From Cohnella sp. CFH 77786 (GTDB lineage: Bacteria > Bacillota > Bacilli > Paenibacillales > Paenibacillaceae), in assembly GCF_019400745.1 (NCBI RefSeq), contig NZ_WJIB01000002.1:496001-560000 (forward strand): a DNA stretch of 64,000 bases, read 5' to 3'. Shown in pieces: positions 57,401-64,000 of the stretch. Position 1 is the first letter of the stretch. Each line of letters starts with the position of its first letter. Made by a program: the position numbers and the translations under genes. The notes under the pieces are model-generated. The model was not told the DNA's origin, ran no database searches, and saw only the letters and a list, made by a program, of their open reading frames with translations.

Positions 57401-57834
57401 ATTATGCCGGGGCAGCCGAGCTTCCTTTCCGCGAGCTGCGCGATTATTTGAGCCAGGATCTGCCGGGTTACATGATCCCGTCGTATTTCGTCCGGGTTCC
57501 GGCCATTCCGGTGACGGCGAACGGCAAAGTGGACCGGGCGGCACTTCCCGATCCGTTGACCCGTGTCCGATCCGACGCGGAATACGAGCCGCCGGCCAAC
57601 GAGATCGAGGAGGAACTGGTCAAGATTTGGCAGGAGCTGCTGGAGATCGAGATCGTCGGCGTAAACGACAACTTCTTCGAGTTGGGAGGGCATTCGCTTC
57701 TCGCCGTCAAGCTGGAGATCGAAATGGAGCAGCGGGGACTCGCCATTTCCCCCGAGGATTTTCAACAATGCTATACGATACGGGACTTGAGCCGGTACAC
57801 GACCAGAACCCTCGGGGCGGAAACCGCGGGATAA
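54412..57834 (+). CDS. NRPS 2: half-C / A interrupted by methyltransferase (Cys-like) / T
   Basis: This is a single-module synthetase of 1140 residues. Residues about 20-270 look like the C-terminal half of a condensation domain without HHxxxDG. The adenylation domain starts near 272 (TYRELDESSNRLARVL, A2 LKAGGAYVPIDASWPKRR near 344). It is then split by a ~230-residue SAM methyltransferase (SSYTGLNFTEEEVDEYRDRV, ALEIGCGSGLILFGLA about residue 473, REAVRVVRPGGAVIV) before resuming at A3 (YVIFTSGSTGTPKGVV about 697), A4 CFDLSVYDLFG, SGDWIPL, A7 YRTGDLAKW, A10 NGKVDRAALP and a carrier (FFELGGHSLLAVKL, Ser about 1094). The code reads D-L-Y-D-L-G-L-I-W-K, near the Cys code DLYNLSLIWK. The methylation site (S, O or N) is not readable. 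Confidence 0.9.
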   Translation: MSLDALEIRKILASGKWDKEKRFWSELLGGDRELTRFPEDRRLAESSPSDMRRWRTTFGPALSGKVNAISGGSDIAAFLVLLSGVQLVARLYAHASEVLLVTPVFDGNEQGENRVNDLLLIPFAPNAERSCRDNLNALKDRLADILDHQNYPFSQLVQDRGWGNADETGGFRAPIAVGSGRLHPDGSLAGTEAEVVFWFAEREGDWELEVRCNPSRYSDEFAQTVASRLVLALDRLLSDPDAPLRELNMLDPSEWDTVVRSFNDTAGPFPRDLTLHGLFAAQAARTPDAVAAVFKDETITYRELDESSNRLARVLRKAGVGPETRVALMCRRSFGMAVGALGILKAGGAYVPIDASWPKRRVQTVLEQVEARYIVTQRHVIAPLADLLWRIPSLRHVVLLDEDGEQPDVIHPDRESIVRMFDDLAAAATDRVSSGGFVSSYTGLNFTEEEVDEYRDRVMELAAPYAGEGKSALEIGCGSGLILFGLAGRFGEYTGLDPSPLTQERNRLRLAEEGWDDRRIRLLTGFADEIAGMPDHAYDAVLLPSAIQFFPDYFYLAHVLREAVRVVRPGGAVIVADVPDEEAKEEFRASLEEFKRNHGAFYKTRTNLDQHLYVHQDFFESFAGMYPGLRAEVRKRTTGFKNELRYRYDIVLTKEEPANADSDRAKDGRIRFYTKLHLGREEDAGLPASSDPSATAYVIFTSGSTGTPKGVVVSHRPVVNVIDWVNGTFGVNERDRLFFITSLCFDLSVYDLFGIFAAGGAVDIIPEEDVRRPETWPQRMAASGITIWDSAPAALAQSMPCFAKHAEAPAPARLFLLSGDWIPLQLPGQLKSLFPGCRVAALGGATEASIWSNCYEVNEIDPQWQSIPYGKPIRNAKYYILDQERKPCPIGARGELYIGGECLASGYHDEKLTRERFLPDPFEPDGGARMYRTGDLAKWLPDGNIEFLGRVDHQVKIRGFRVELGEIQAKLLRHPDIAQCVVLDCSDGSGQKALCAYYAGAAELPFRELRDYLSQDLPGYMIPSYFVRVPAIPVTANGKVDRAALPDPLTRVRSDAEYEPPANEIEEELVKIWQELLEIEIVGVNDNFFELGGHSLLAVKLEIEMEQRGLAISPEDFQQCYTIRDLSRYTTRTLGAETAG

Positions 57835-57868
57835 GGGAGCGGCCAAGCGTGAACGAAAGGAGTGACCG

Positions 57869-59782
57869 ATGATGCCGAATGCGGCGGCGGTTGGGTTGAT
57901 CGCGATCGGAATCGGCTTGGCAGGCTGCTTGGCGGGGATCGCGTCCGCATGTGCGGGAATACGCTCCGGCAAACGGTTGCTTCAGCAACCAGGCCCGCGC
58001 AGCGGCAAGTCCCTGCTCCTTGCGGCCGGAATATACGGCTGGCTCGGCTATTGCATCTACGGCGCCGGGCAGCTGTTCTCGCCGCCGGAGGTTTCCGCCG
58101 CCGAGTACTGGCGGGACGCTTCCTTTGCGGAAATCGCGCTTGCCGGCATGGCATTCGCGCTCGCGCTCCTGTTCGGCGCTTATGTCGCCCTGACGTCCCG
58201 CTATTCGAGGAAAGGAGAACGCCCTTATGTCACGCTGCTGCTGCTCAGCGTCATCAGCGGTTTCGGCAACGCGTCGATGATCTTCGTCGTCAATGCCGCG
58301 ATTGCCTTGACCGGGAGCGCCAGGCTGGCGTTGCTGCCCTATTTCGTCCTGGGCATGCTCCTGTTCGTCTGCGGTCAACGGCTGCTCCGGTTCCGGTTGA
58401 TCCGAATGACGAACGGCATGGTATACGACAAGCGCATGGAAATTCTCGACGCGATCCTGGGCGCTCCTTACGAGAAAGTCGAGAGACTCGAGCGGGGGAA
58501 AATCGAAACGAGCTTGAACAACGACACGGAAATCGTGAGCGCATTCGCCAACAGGCTGGTCAGCATAGGAACGTGGACGGTGACGATTATCGCCGGCTTC
58601 GTATACCTGGCGCTGCTCCATGGGCCGGGGTTCCTGCTGTCGCTCGCGGTCGTGGCGGCCGCTTCGGGCGCTTTCTACGCGATTCTGCGTTCGGCCGACA
58701 AGCTCTGGGAACAGACCCGGGACATCCAGAACGTCTTTTTCAAATTGATCCACGACCTCATATACGGCTTCAAAGAGCTGTACCTGCACCGCGGCAAGGC
58801 GCGCGATTTCCGCGAGGAAATGGGAAACCGCTGCGCCTCTTACCGCGACAAGCGGATGAAGGCGGAGGGCAAGGTCGCGGCCGTCATCGTCGTCGGCGAC
58901 CTGCTGTTCGCCGCCGTCATCGGGTCGGTCGTGTTCGCGTTTCCCTTGCTGTTCGCCGGCATCGGGACGGATGAATTACGCAGCTTCGTATTCGTGTTCC
59001 TGTACATGGCGGGTCCGCTTACTTCGATTCTCAATTCGTTGCCGGAGCTGTTCCAGGCCAGGATCAGCTGGAGGCGGCTGAAGAGAATGTCGGAGGAACT
59101 GGCTGCCCTTCGGGGGAGAAGAACGGCTCCGGAAATCTCGCTGGAGGAAACCGGTCTTGCCCTGCGGCTGGAGAACGCCGTTTACGCATATGGAGGCCAC
59201 GAGGAGGAGCAAGCGTTTGCCGTCGGCCCGATCGACCTCGAACTCCGTTCGGGCGAACTGATCTTCATCGTCGGCGGGAATGGAAGCGGCAAGTCGACGC
59301 TGGCCAAGCTGATTACCGGCCTCTACGAGCCGAAAGACGGTACCGTGACTTTGAACGGCAAGCGGCTGCATGCGGGCGACATCGGCGATTACGTGTCCAC
59401 CATTTTCAGCGACGCCTACCTGTTCGACCGCCTGTACGGAATCGATTTCGCGGCCAAGGAACGGGAGGCGCAAACGTACCTTGCGCTGCTCGGCCTTCAG
59501 GATAAGGTCAGCATCCAAGACGGGCGCTTCAGTACGACCCGTCTCTCGACCGGCCAGCGCAAGCGGCTGGCGCTGCTCGTCAGCTATTTGGACGATAAGC
59601 CGATCTGCCTCTTCGACGAATGGGCGGCCGACCAGGACCCGGAGTACCGGGAGTTTTTCTACACCTCCCTGCTGCCGGATCTGAGAAGCCGAGGCAAGTG
59701 CGTCATCGTCATTACCCACGACGACAGGTATTTCGGCATGGCGGACAGGCTGATCAAGCTGGAAATGGGGAAAATCGCGTGA
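57869..59782 (+). CDS. Cyclic-peptide-type ABC exporter (PvdE/SyrD family)
   Basis: This single-chain half-transporter of 637 residues is related to exporters of siderophores and lipopeptides (PvdE, SyrD). It has membrane helices to about residue 400 and an ATPase domain with Walker A VGGNGSGKSTLAKLI, signature LSTGQRKRLALL and the family-specific Walker B CLFDEWAADQDPEYRE. Compared with the usual ~550 residues there is an extra N-terminal region of about 90 residues with two more hydrophobic helices, as if a small membrane protein were fused on. It follows the second synthetase by 34 bases and overlaps the thioesterase gene by four. It probably exports the cluster product or a lipidated precursor. 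Confidence 0.9.
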   Translation: MMPNAAAVGLIAIGIGLAGCLAGIASACAGIRSGKRLLQQPGPRSGKSLLLAAGIYGWLGYCIYGAGQLFSPPEVSAAEYWRDASFAEIALAGMAFALALLFGAYVALTSRYSRKGERPYVTLLLLSVISGFGNASMIFVVNAAIALTGSARLALLPYFVLGMLLFVCGQRLLRFRLIRMTNGMVYDKRMEILDAILGAPYEKVERLERGKIETSLNNDTEIVSAFANRLVSIGTWTVTIIAGFVYLALLHGPGFLLSLAVVAAASGAFYAILRSADKLWEQTRDIQNVFFKLIHDLIYGFKELYLHRGKARDFREEMGNRCASYRDKRMKAEGKVAAVIVVGDLLFAAVIGSVVFAFPLLFAGIGTDELRSFVFVFLYMAGPLTSILNSLPELFQARISWRRLKRMSEELAALRGRRTAPEISLEETGLALRLENAVYAYGGHEEEQAFAVGPIDLELRSGELIFIVGGNGSGKSTLAKLITGLYEPKDGTVTLNGKRLHAGDIGDYVSTIFSDAYLFDRLYGIDFAAKEREAQTYLALLGLQDKVSIQDGRFSTTRLSTGQRKRLALLVSYLDDKPICLFDEWAADQDPEYREFFYTSLLPDLRSRGKCVIVITHDDRYFGMADRLIKLEMGKIA

Positions 59783-60504
59783 AGCTCTTTTGTTTGCCGT
59801 ATGCCGGCGCCTCGGCCGCGATCTACATGAAATGGAAAAGGGCGCTAGCGCCCGGCATCGAGTGCGTTCCCCTCGAACTGGCGGGAAGGGGAATACGGTC
59901 CGGCGAACCGTTTTACGCGGGCATGAAGGAGGCGGCCGATGACGCGCTGGAGAAGCTGCTGGCCCAAATCGACTCCCGTTCGCCTTACGCGGTATTCGGC
60001 CATTCGATGGGCGCGATGATCCTCTTCGAGGTTTGCCTCCTGCTGCGGGACGGGAAGTTTCCGCCGCCTGCCGCCCTCTTCTTCTCGGGCCGGCCCGCAC
60101 CGGATTTGCCGCGCGCGGCCGTGCCGATTCACAAGTTGCCGGACCGCGAGTTCGCGGAGCGCATCCTCGAGATGGGGGCGACCTCTCCCGAGGTGTTTGC
60201 CCATCGGGGATTAATGAACGTTTTCGTGCCGATCCTGCGCGCCGACTTCCGGCTGGTCGAAACGTACCGCTACGAGGAGAAGGGACTCCTGCCGTGGGAG
60301 CTGACGATTCTGGCCGGCTCGGAGGAACAATGGTCGGACGAGGAGCTGGAAGGCTGGAGACGCCGCACCTCGGCAGGCTGCCGGATCGTGCGCCCGCCTG
60401 GCGGCCATTTCTACTGGCAGAACGGCCCGGATCCCGATTGGCTGCCCGGATTTCTGGAGCAAGCGTTACGGAAGGCGTACGGGGAGAAGAGAAATTTCGC
60501 TTAG
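59779..60504 (+). CDS. Type II thioesterase (NRPS editing)
   Basis: This 241-residue alpha/beta-hydrolase of the external thioesterase family clears mis-primed carrier domains. Marks are KLFCLPYAGASAAIY at the start, PLELAGRGIR, the nucleophile elbow FGHSMGAMI (Ser about 76), the catalytic Asp region LTILAGSEEQW and the terminal PPGGHFYW with the catalytic His. It starts with GTG in a GTGA overlap with the exporter stop. An in-frame upstream extension would lie inside the exporter gene and is rejected. Its position before the third synthetase fits a single biosynthetic operon. Confidence 0.93.
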   Translation: MKLFCLPYAGASAAIYMKWKRALAPGIECVPLELAGRGIRSGEPFYAGMKEAADDALEKLLAQIDSRSPYAVFGHSMGAMILFEVCLLLRDGKFPPPAALFFSGRPAPDLPRAAVPIHKLPDREFAERILEMGATSPEVFAHRGLMNVFVPILRADFRLVETYRYEEKGLLPWELTILAGSEEQWSDEELEGWRRRTSAGCRIVRPPGGHFYWQNGPDPDWLPGFLEQALRKAYGEKRNFA

Positions 60505-60564
60505 GATTCGCGCGGACCCGGCCGCGGCCGATGCCGCCGCCGGACCAGTGGGGAGGAGTTTAAC

Positions 60565-63500
60565 ATGAAGCCGTTCGGCAATTTGGCGGATGTGCTGGAA
60601 TTCGGCGCCGCAACCGGGAAGGGCATCGTGTTTATCCATAAGAAATCGGAAACCCGCATGACCTACCGGGAGTTGTACGACCGGGGCCTGGCCGCCGCCG
60701 CGCGATTGCGCGCCGGGGGCTGCCGCCCGCGGGACGAGATCGTCATCCGGACCGAAGACCCGCAAGCATTTGTGACCTCCTTCTGGGGCTGCATTCTCGG
60801 AGGGTTGATTCCGGTTCCGCTGGCGGCGGGAGGCAGCGAGGAGCATCGGGCCAAGCTTCGCCAGGTTTGGGCCCGGCTCAATCGTCCCCGCCTGCTGGCG
60901 GATACGGACGACTTCACGGCTGAAGACGAGCCTTGGCGCCTTGAGGGCGGCTTTCTTGCCGCCGAGGTGTTGGCCGAGGAAGGCGAGGCTCCGCTCGCGC
61001 ATGCGGAGCTGCCGTACCGGCCTTCTCCGGAGGAGATCGCCTTCGTTCAATTCTCGTCCGGATCGACGGGTGAACCCAAAGGGGTTGTTCTGACCCATTC
61101 GAACCTGCTTTCCAATCTGGGGGCGATCGTCGCTTGCTCGGGGACGACGGATCGGGACTCCTCCCTGAGCTGGATGCCGCTGACGCACGACATGGGGCTG
61201 ATCGGCTTCCATCTCGCCCCGATTTATGCGGGCATGGAGCAGTACCTGATGCGGCCCTCGCAATTCATGCTCGATCCGATGCTTTGGCTCGCGAAGGCGC
61301 ATGAGCACCGGATTACCTCGCTCGCCTCGCCCAACTTCGGCTATCGGCATTTTCTCGCCTGTTTTAAACCCGAGGAAGCGCAAGCATGGGACCTTGGCTG
61401 CGTTAGGCTGATCTTTAACGGGGCGGAGCCGATTTCCGCCGGGTGGGCCGGCCGTTTCCTGCGGGAAATGGAGCCTTACGGGCTGTCTCCTTCCGCGATG
61501 TTTCCGGTGTACGGACTGGCCGAAGGCACGCTGGCCGTTACGTTCCCTCCCGCGGGCGAGGGATTGACGTCCGTGCGGCTGTCCCCGGATTCGCTCCGGA
61601 TCGGCGGCAGCGTCAGACTGGCGGATGCGGAGGACGAGCGGGCGGTAACTTTCGTGGACGTAGGAACCCCTGTGGCCGATTGCGAAGTGCGGATCGCCGG
61701 GGAAACGGGCGATCCGCTGCCCGAGGGCAGGATCGGCCATATCCTCATCCGGGGGAGAAACGTCACCTCCGGCTACTATAACGCGCCGGAAGCGAGCGGG
61801 CAGGCGATCGGCCCGGACGGATGGCTTCGCACCGGCGATATCGGGCTGATGCGCGGAGGAAGACTGGTCATCACGGGCCGCCATAAAGACATCATTTTCG
61901 TCCGCGGGCAGAACGTCTATCCTCACGATCTCGAAACGCGAGCGGAAGCGGTCGAAGGGGTGGGGTACGGCAAAGCGGCCGCATGCGGCGTACCGAGCTC
62001 CGATTCGGGAGAAGACGAGATCGTGGTGTTCATTCAGCACAAGGGCGGTCTGGAGAAATTCGCCGCATTGGCCGAACGGCTTCGGCGCCGGATGAACCGG
62101 GAGACCGGGCTCGATGTCGGCCGCGTCGTGCCGGTTCGCCATCTGCCGCGGACGACGAGCGGCAAAATCCAGCGTTATAAGCTGGTCGAGCGGCTTGTCT
62201 CCGGAGAATGGGACGGCGTGCTGGGCGAGCTGGAGTCGCTCCGGCACTCGGAAGAGACGGCAGCGGCGCGGTCCGGGGCGGCCGACGCAGACACCGCGCA
62301 TCCGGACATGCTGCGCATGTTGACCGTATGGCGGGAGGCGCTCGGGACGGGGAGCGTCGGGCCGGACGATCATTTTCAAGAGCTGGGGGGAAATTCGTTA
62401 AAGGCTGCGCTGGCGCTGACAGGCATCCGCAGGGAATGGGGGGCGGAGCTCGCCCCCCGCGATCTGTACGACTGTCCCACTCCCCGGCTTCTCCTGGAAA
62501 GGCTTCGAAGCGTTAATGCCCGCGCGGCGGCGGAATGGGATTCGTTGCCGGAAGCGCCGCGCCGGGAGGATGGCCTATATCCCGCGTCGATCGCGCAGCG
62601 AAGGATGGCGCTCGCGGAACAAGCCCTTGGAATGGGCTGCGCGTATCACATCCCGGTCGCGCTCGCGGCCGACGGCCCGCTGGATGCGGACAAGCTGCGG
62701 GCCGTTCTGCAGGAGCTGACGGACCGGCATGAGACGCTGCGCACGTCATTCCGGTGGGAGCGCGGAGAGCTCGTTCAGCGCATCCATCCCGCGGGCACCG
62801 TCGGGGCGGATTTCGAGGTGATCGATTGCGGCGGGCGTTTTCCCGATCCGGTTCATGCGGATGACGCGGCGTTTCGGGACGCGTTCGAGCCGTTCGATCT
62901 GTCGCGCGCGCCGGCGATGCGGGCCCGCTTATGGACCGACGGGAAAGAGCGCCATCTCCTGATTCTCAACGTTCACCATATCGCGTCGGACGGAATCGGC
63001 ATGAACGTGCTGACCCGAGAGTTCGCGGCGCTGCTGAACGGGGATCGGCCTGCGCGTCCGAAGCGGCACTACAAGGATTATGCGCACTGGGAGCGGGACG
63101 CGGGCGAGGCACTTCGGAAGCCGGACGATGAAGCCTACTGGCGGGAGGAGCTTCGGTCTCCGATTCCGGCCTTGGAATGGCCGGATGCGGCCGCCAGACC
63201 CGCCATAAGAACCTATCGGGGCGGCACGGTTCGCGCGGAGCTGCCCGCGGAAACGGTTCGAGCCTGGGAACTCCAGGTCCGCCGCGATGGATCGACGATC
63301 GCGTCGCTTCTGCTCGGCTTGCATGCTTTGGCGGTGCATCGATATACCCGCCGGCCGGAGATGTCCGTCGGCTTATTGCTCGCCGGCCGAGCGCATCCCG
63401 ATACCGCGGAAATAGTCGGCATGTTCAACAACTACGTCCCCATCCGGCTGACGGCGGACTCCGGCGCTTCGTTCCGCGATTTCCGGCGCTTGGCGCAAGA

Positions 63501-64000
63501 CAAGCTGTGGGAAGCGCTGCGCCGGTCGGGCGTGCCGTACGAGCGATTGATCGAGCTTTCGGGGCAGCGGACGGACCCCTCCCGCAATCCGCTGTTCGAT
63601 ACGATGCTCGTGTATCACAATCAAGCGGAATCGGCATCCGTCCGCTTCGAGGCCGGCGGATGCCGGTTCGTCCAGCTTCCGGCGGAGACGGGAACGGCGA
63701 AGCTGGATCTGAAGCTGGACGTATACCCGGAGCCGTCGGGCTCGCTTACATGCGTGTGGGAATACAACGAGCGCCTGCTTCGCCGGGAGACGGCGGAGCG
63801 GCTGGCAGAAGGCTTCGCGCGGCTGGCGGAGTCGGCGCTGCGCGATCCTTCGGCGCGGCTGGCGGACCTGGAATGGATGACGGACGGGGAGCGGCGGCAG
63901 GTCGTGGAGGGGTTCAACGACACGGAGGCGCCGTATCCGGAGCAGCTGACGCTGCCGGCGATGTTCCGGCAGCAGGCGGAGCGGACGCCGGACCGCGTCG
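60565..64000 (+). CDS. NRPS 3: fatty acyl-AMP ligase / ACP / C / A..., 3'-truncated by the window
   Basis: The frame stays open for 1145 codons from an ATG preceded by GGGAGGAG and runs off the window end. Residues 1 to about 570 are a fatty acyl-AMP ligase: AMP loop QFSSGSTGEPKGVVL about residue 164, SWMPLTHDMGLIGFHLAPIY, ASPNFGYRHFL, GWLRTGDIG, IIFVRGQNVYPHDLE. A carrier (FQELGGNSLKAALAL, about 607) and a condensation domain with HHIASDG (about 802) follow. From about residue 1110 the linker and start of an adenylation domain are visible (QQAERTPDRV). This is a lipoinitiation module: a fatty acid is adenylated, loaded and condensed with the first amino acid. It suggests the product is a lipopeptide. 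Confidence 0.93.
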   Translation, partial: MKPFGNLADVLEFGAATGKGIVFIHKKSETRMTYRELYDRGLAAAARLRAGGCRPRDEIVIRTEDPQAFVTSFWGCILGGLIPVPLAAGGSEEHRAKLRQVWARLNRPRLLADTDDFTAEDEPWRLEGGFLAAEVLAEEGEAPLAHAELPYRPSPEEIAFVQFSSGSTGEPKGVVLTHSNLLSNLGAIVACSGTTDRDSSLSWMPLTHDMGLIGFHLAPIYAGMEQYLMRPSQFMLDPMLWLAKAHEHRITSLASPNFGYRHFLACFKPEEAQAWDLGCVRLIFNGAEPISAGWAGRFLREMEPYGLSPSAMFPVYGLAEGTLAVTFPPAGEGLTSVRLSPDSLRIGGSVRLADAEDERAVTFVDVGTPVADCEVRIAGETGDPLPEGRIGHILIRGRNVTSGYYNAPEASGQAIGPDGWLRTGDIGLMRGGRLVITGRHKDIIFVRGQNVYPHDLETRAEAVEGVGYGKAAACGVPSSDSGEDEIVVFIQHKGGLEKFAALAERLRRRMNRETGLDVGRVVPVRHLPRTTSGKIQRYKLVERLVSGEWDGVLGELESLRHSEETAAARSGAADADTAHPDMLRMLTVWREALGTGSVGPDDHFQELGGNSLKAALALTGIRREWGAELAPRDLYDCPTPRLLLERLRSVNARAAAEWDSLPEAPRREDGLYPASIAQRRMALAEQALGMGCAYHIPVALAADGPLDADKLRAVLQELTDRHETLRTSFRWERGELVQRIHPAGTVGADFEVIDCGGRFPDPVHADDAAFRDAFEPFDLSRAPAMRARLWTDGKERHLLILNVHHIASDGIGMNVLTREFAALLNGDRPARPKRHYKDYAHWERDAGEALRKPDDEAYWREELRSPIPALEWPDAAARPAIRTYRGGTVRAELPAETVRAWELQVRRDGSTIASLLLGLHALAVHRYTRRPEMSVGLLLAGRAHPDTAEIVGMFNNYVPIRLTADSGASFRDFRRLAQDKLWEALRRSGVPYERLIELSGQRTDPSRNPLFDTMLVYHNQAESASVRFEAGGCRFVQLPAETGTAKLDLKLDVYPEPSGSLTCVWEYNERLLRRETAERLAEGFARLAESALRDPSARLADLEWMTDGERRQVVEGFNDTEAPYPEQLTLPAMFRQQAERTPDRV

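Noticed and set aside
59620..59778. N-terminal extension of the type II thioesterase by 53 codons
   Set aside because: It lies in another frame inside the exporter gene; the GTG at 59779 overlapping the exporter stop gives the family N-terminus.

Overview
The window looks like chromosomal DNA from a GC-rich, low-endospore-clade Firmicute of the Paenibacillaceae (Paenibacillus/Cohnella type). The evidence is strong AGGAGG-type ribosome binding sites, frequent TTG/GTG starts, YesM/YesN-type two-component genes, LtaS-type lipoteichoic acid synthase, class II thymidine kinase, Dat-type D-amino acid transaminase, CcpA-like cre sites and LacI-type operators. No rRNA, tRNA, CRISPR array or insertion sequence was recognised.

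Layout. 1-3.5 kb: end of a dipeptide/oligopeptide ABC importer operon. 3.8-8 kb: an RpiR regulator, then a sugar-isomerase-like TIM barrel, a metallophosphoesterase and a GNAT protein. 8.4-12.4 kb: small conserved protein, thymidine kinase, LTA synthase, and a convergent D-amino acid transaminase. 12.5-23 kb: a sugar-sensing and import locus, with a minus-strand YesM/YesN-like sensor-regulator pair plus a periplasmic-binding-type lipoprotein, facing a plus-strand YtfQ-YtfR-YtfT-YjfF-like importer that carries a second, paralogous binding protein at its end. 23.2-29.7 kb: a LacI regulator divergent from fucI-fucA-kinase-fucU (L-fucose catabolism). 30.5-34.6 kb: AraC regulator divergent from a GH2 beta-galactosidase. 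34.8-36.3 kb: an AT-richer two-gene island. 36.5-43.5 kb: lipoate ligase, an alpha/beta-hydrolase remnant, an ANT(4')-like nucleotidyltransferase, an RluA-type pseudouridine synthase and a heterodimeric ABC exporter. 43.9-47 kb: a 7-TM sensor kinase with a NarL-type regulator and a YwaF-like membrane protein. 47-64 kb: a nonribosomal peptide synthetase (NRPS) cluster that runs off the right edge.

The NRPS cluster is the most unusual part. It holds an A-T-C synthetase with a Phe-type code, a single-module synthetase whose adenylation domain is interrupted by a methyltransferase between core motifs A2 and A3 (Cys-like code), a PvdE/SyrD-like exporter, a type II thioesterase, and a third synthetase that opens with a fatty acyl-AMP ligase. 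Both upstream synthetases begin with only the C-terminal half of a condensation domain. Three paralogous ~340-residue proteins of unknown function are interleaved with them.

A second theme is intergenic tandem repeats. Five unrelated arrays occur (40 bp x ~5, 52 bp x 16, 51 bp x 12, 44 bp x 3, 18 bp x ~4), most with internal inverted repeats. One separates the fucose kinase gene from fucU and another follows the fucU terminator.
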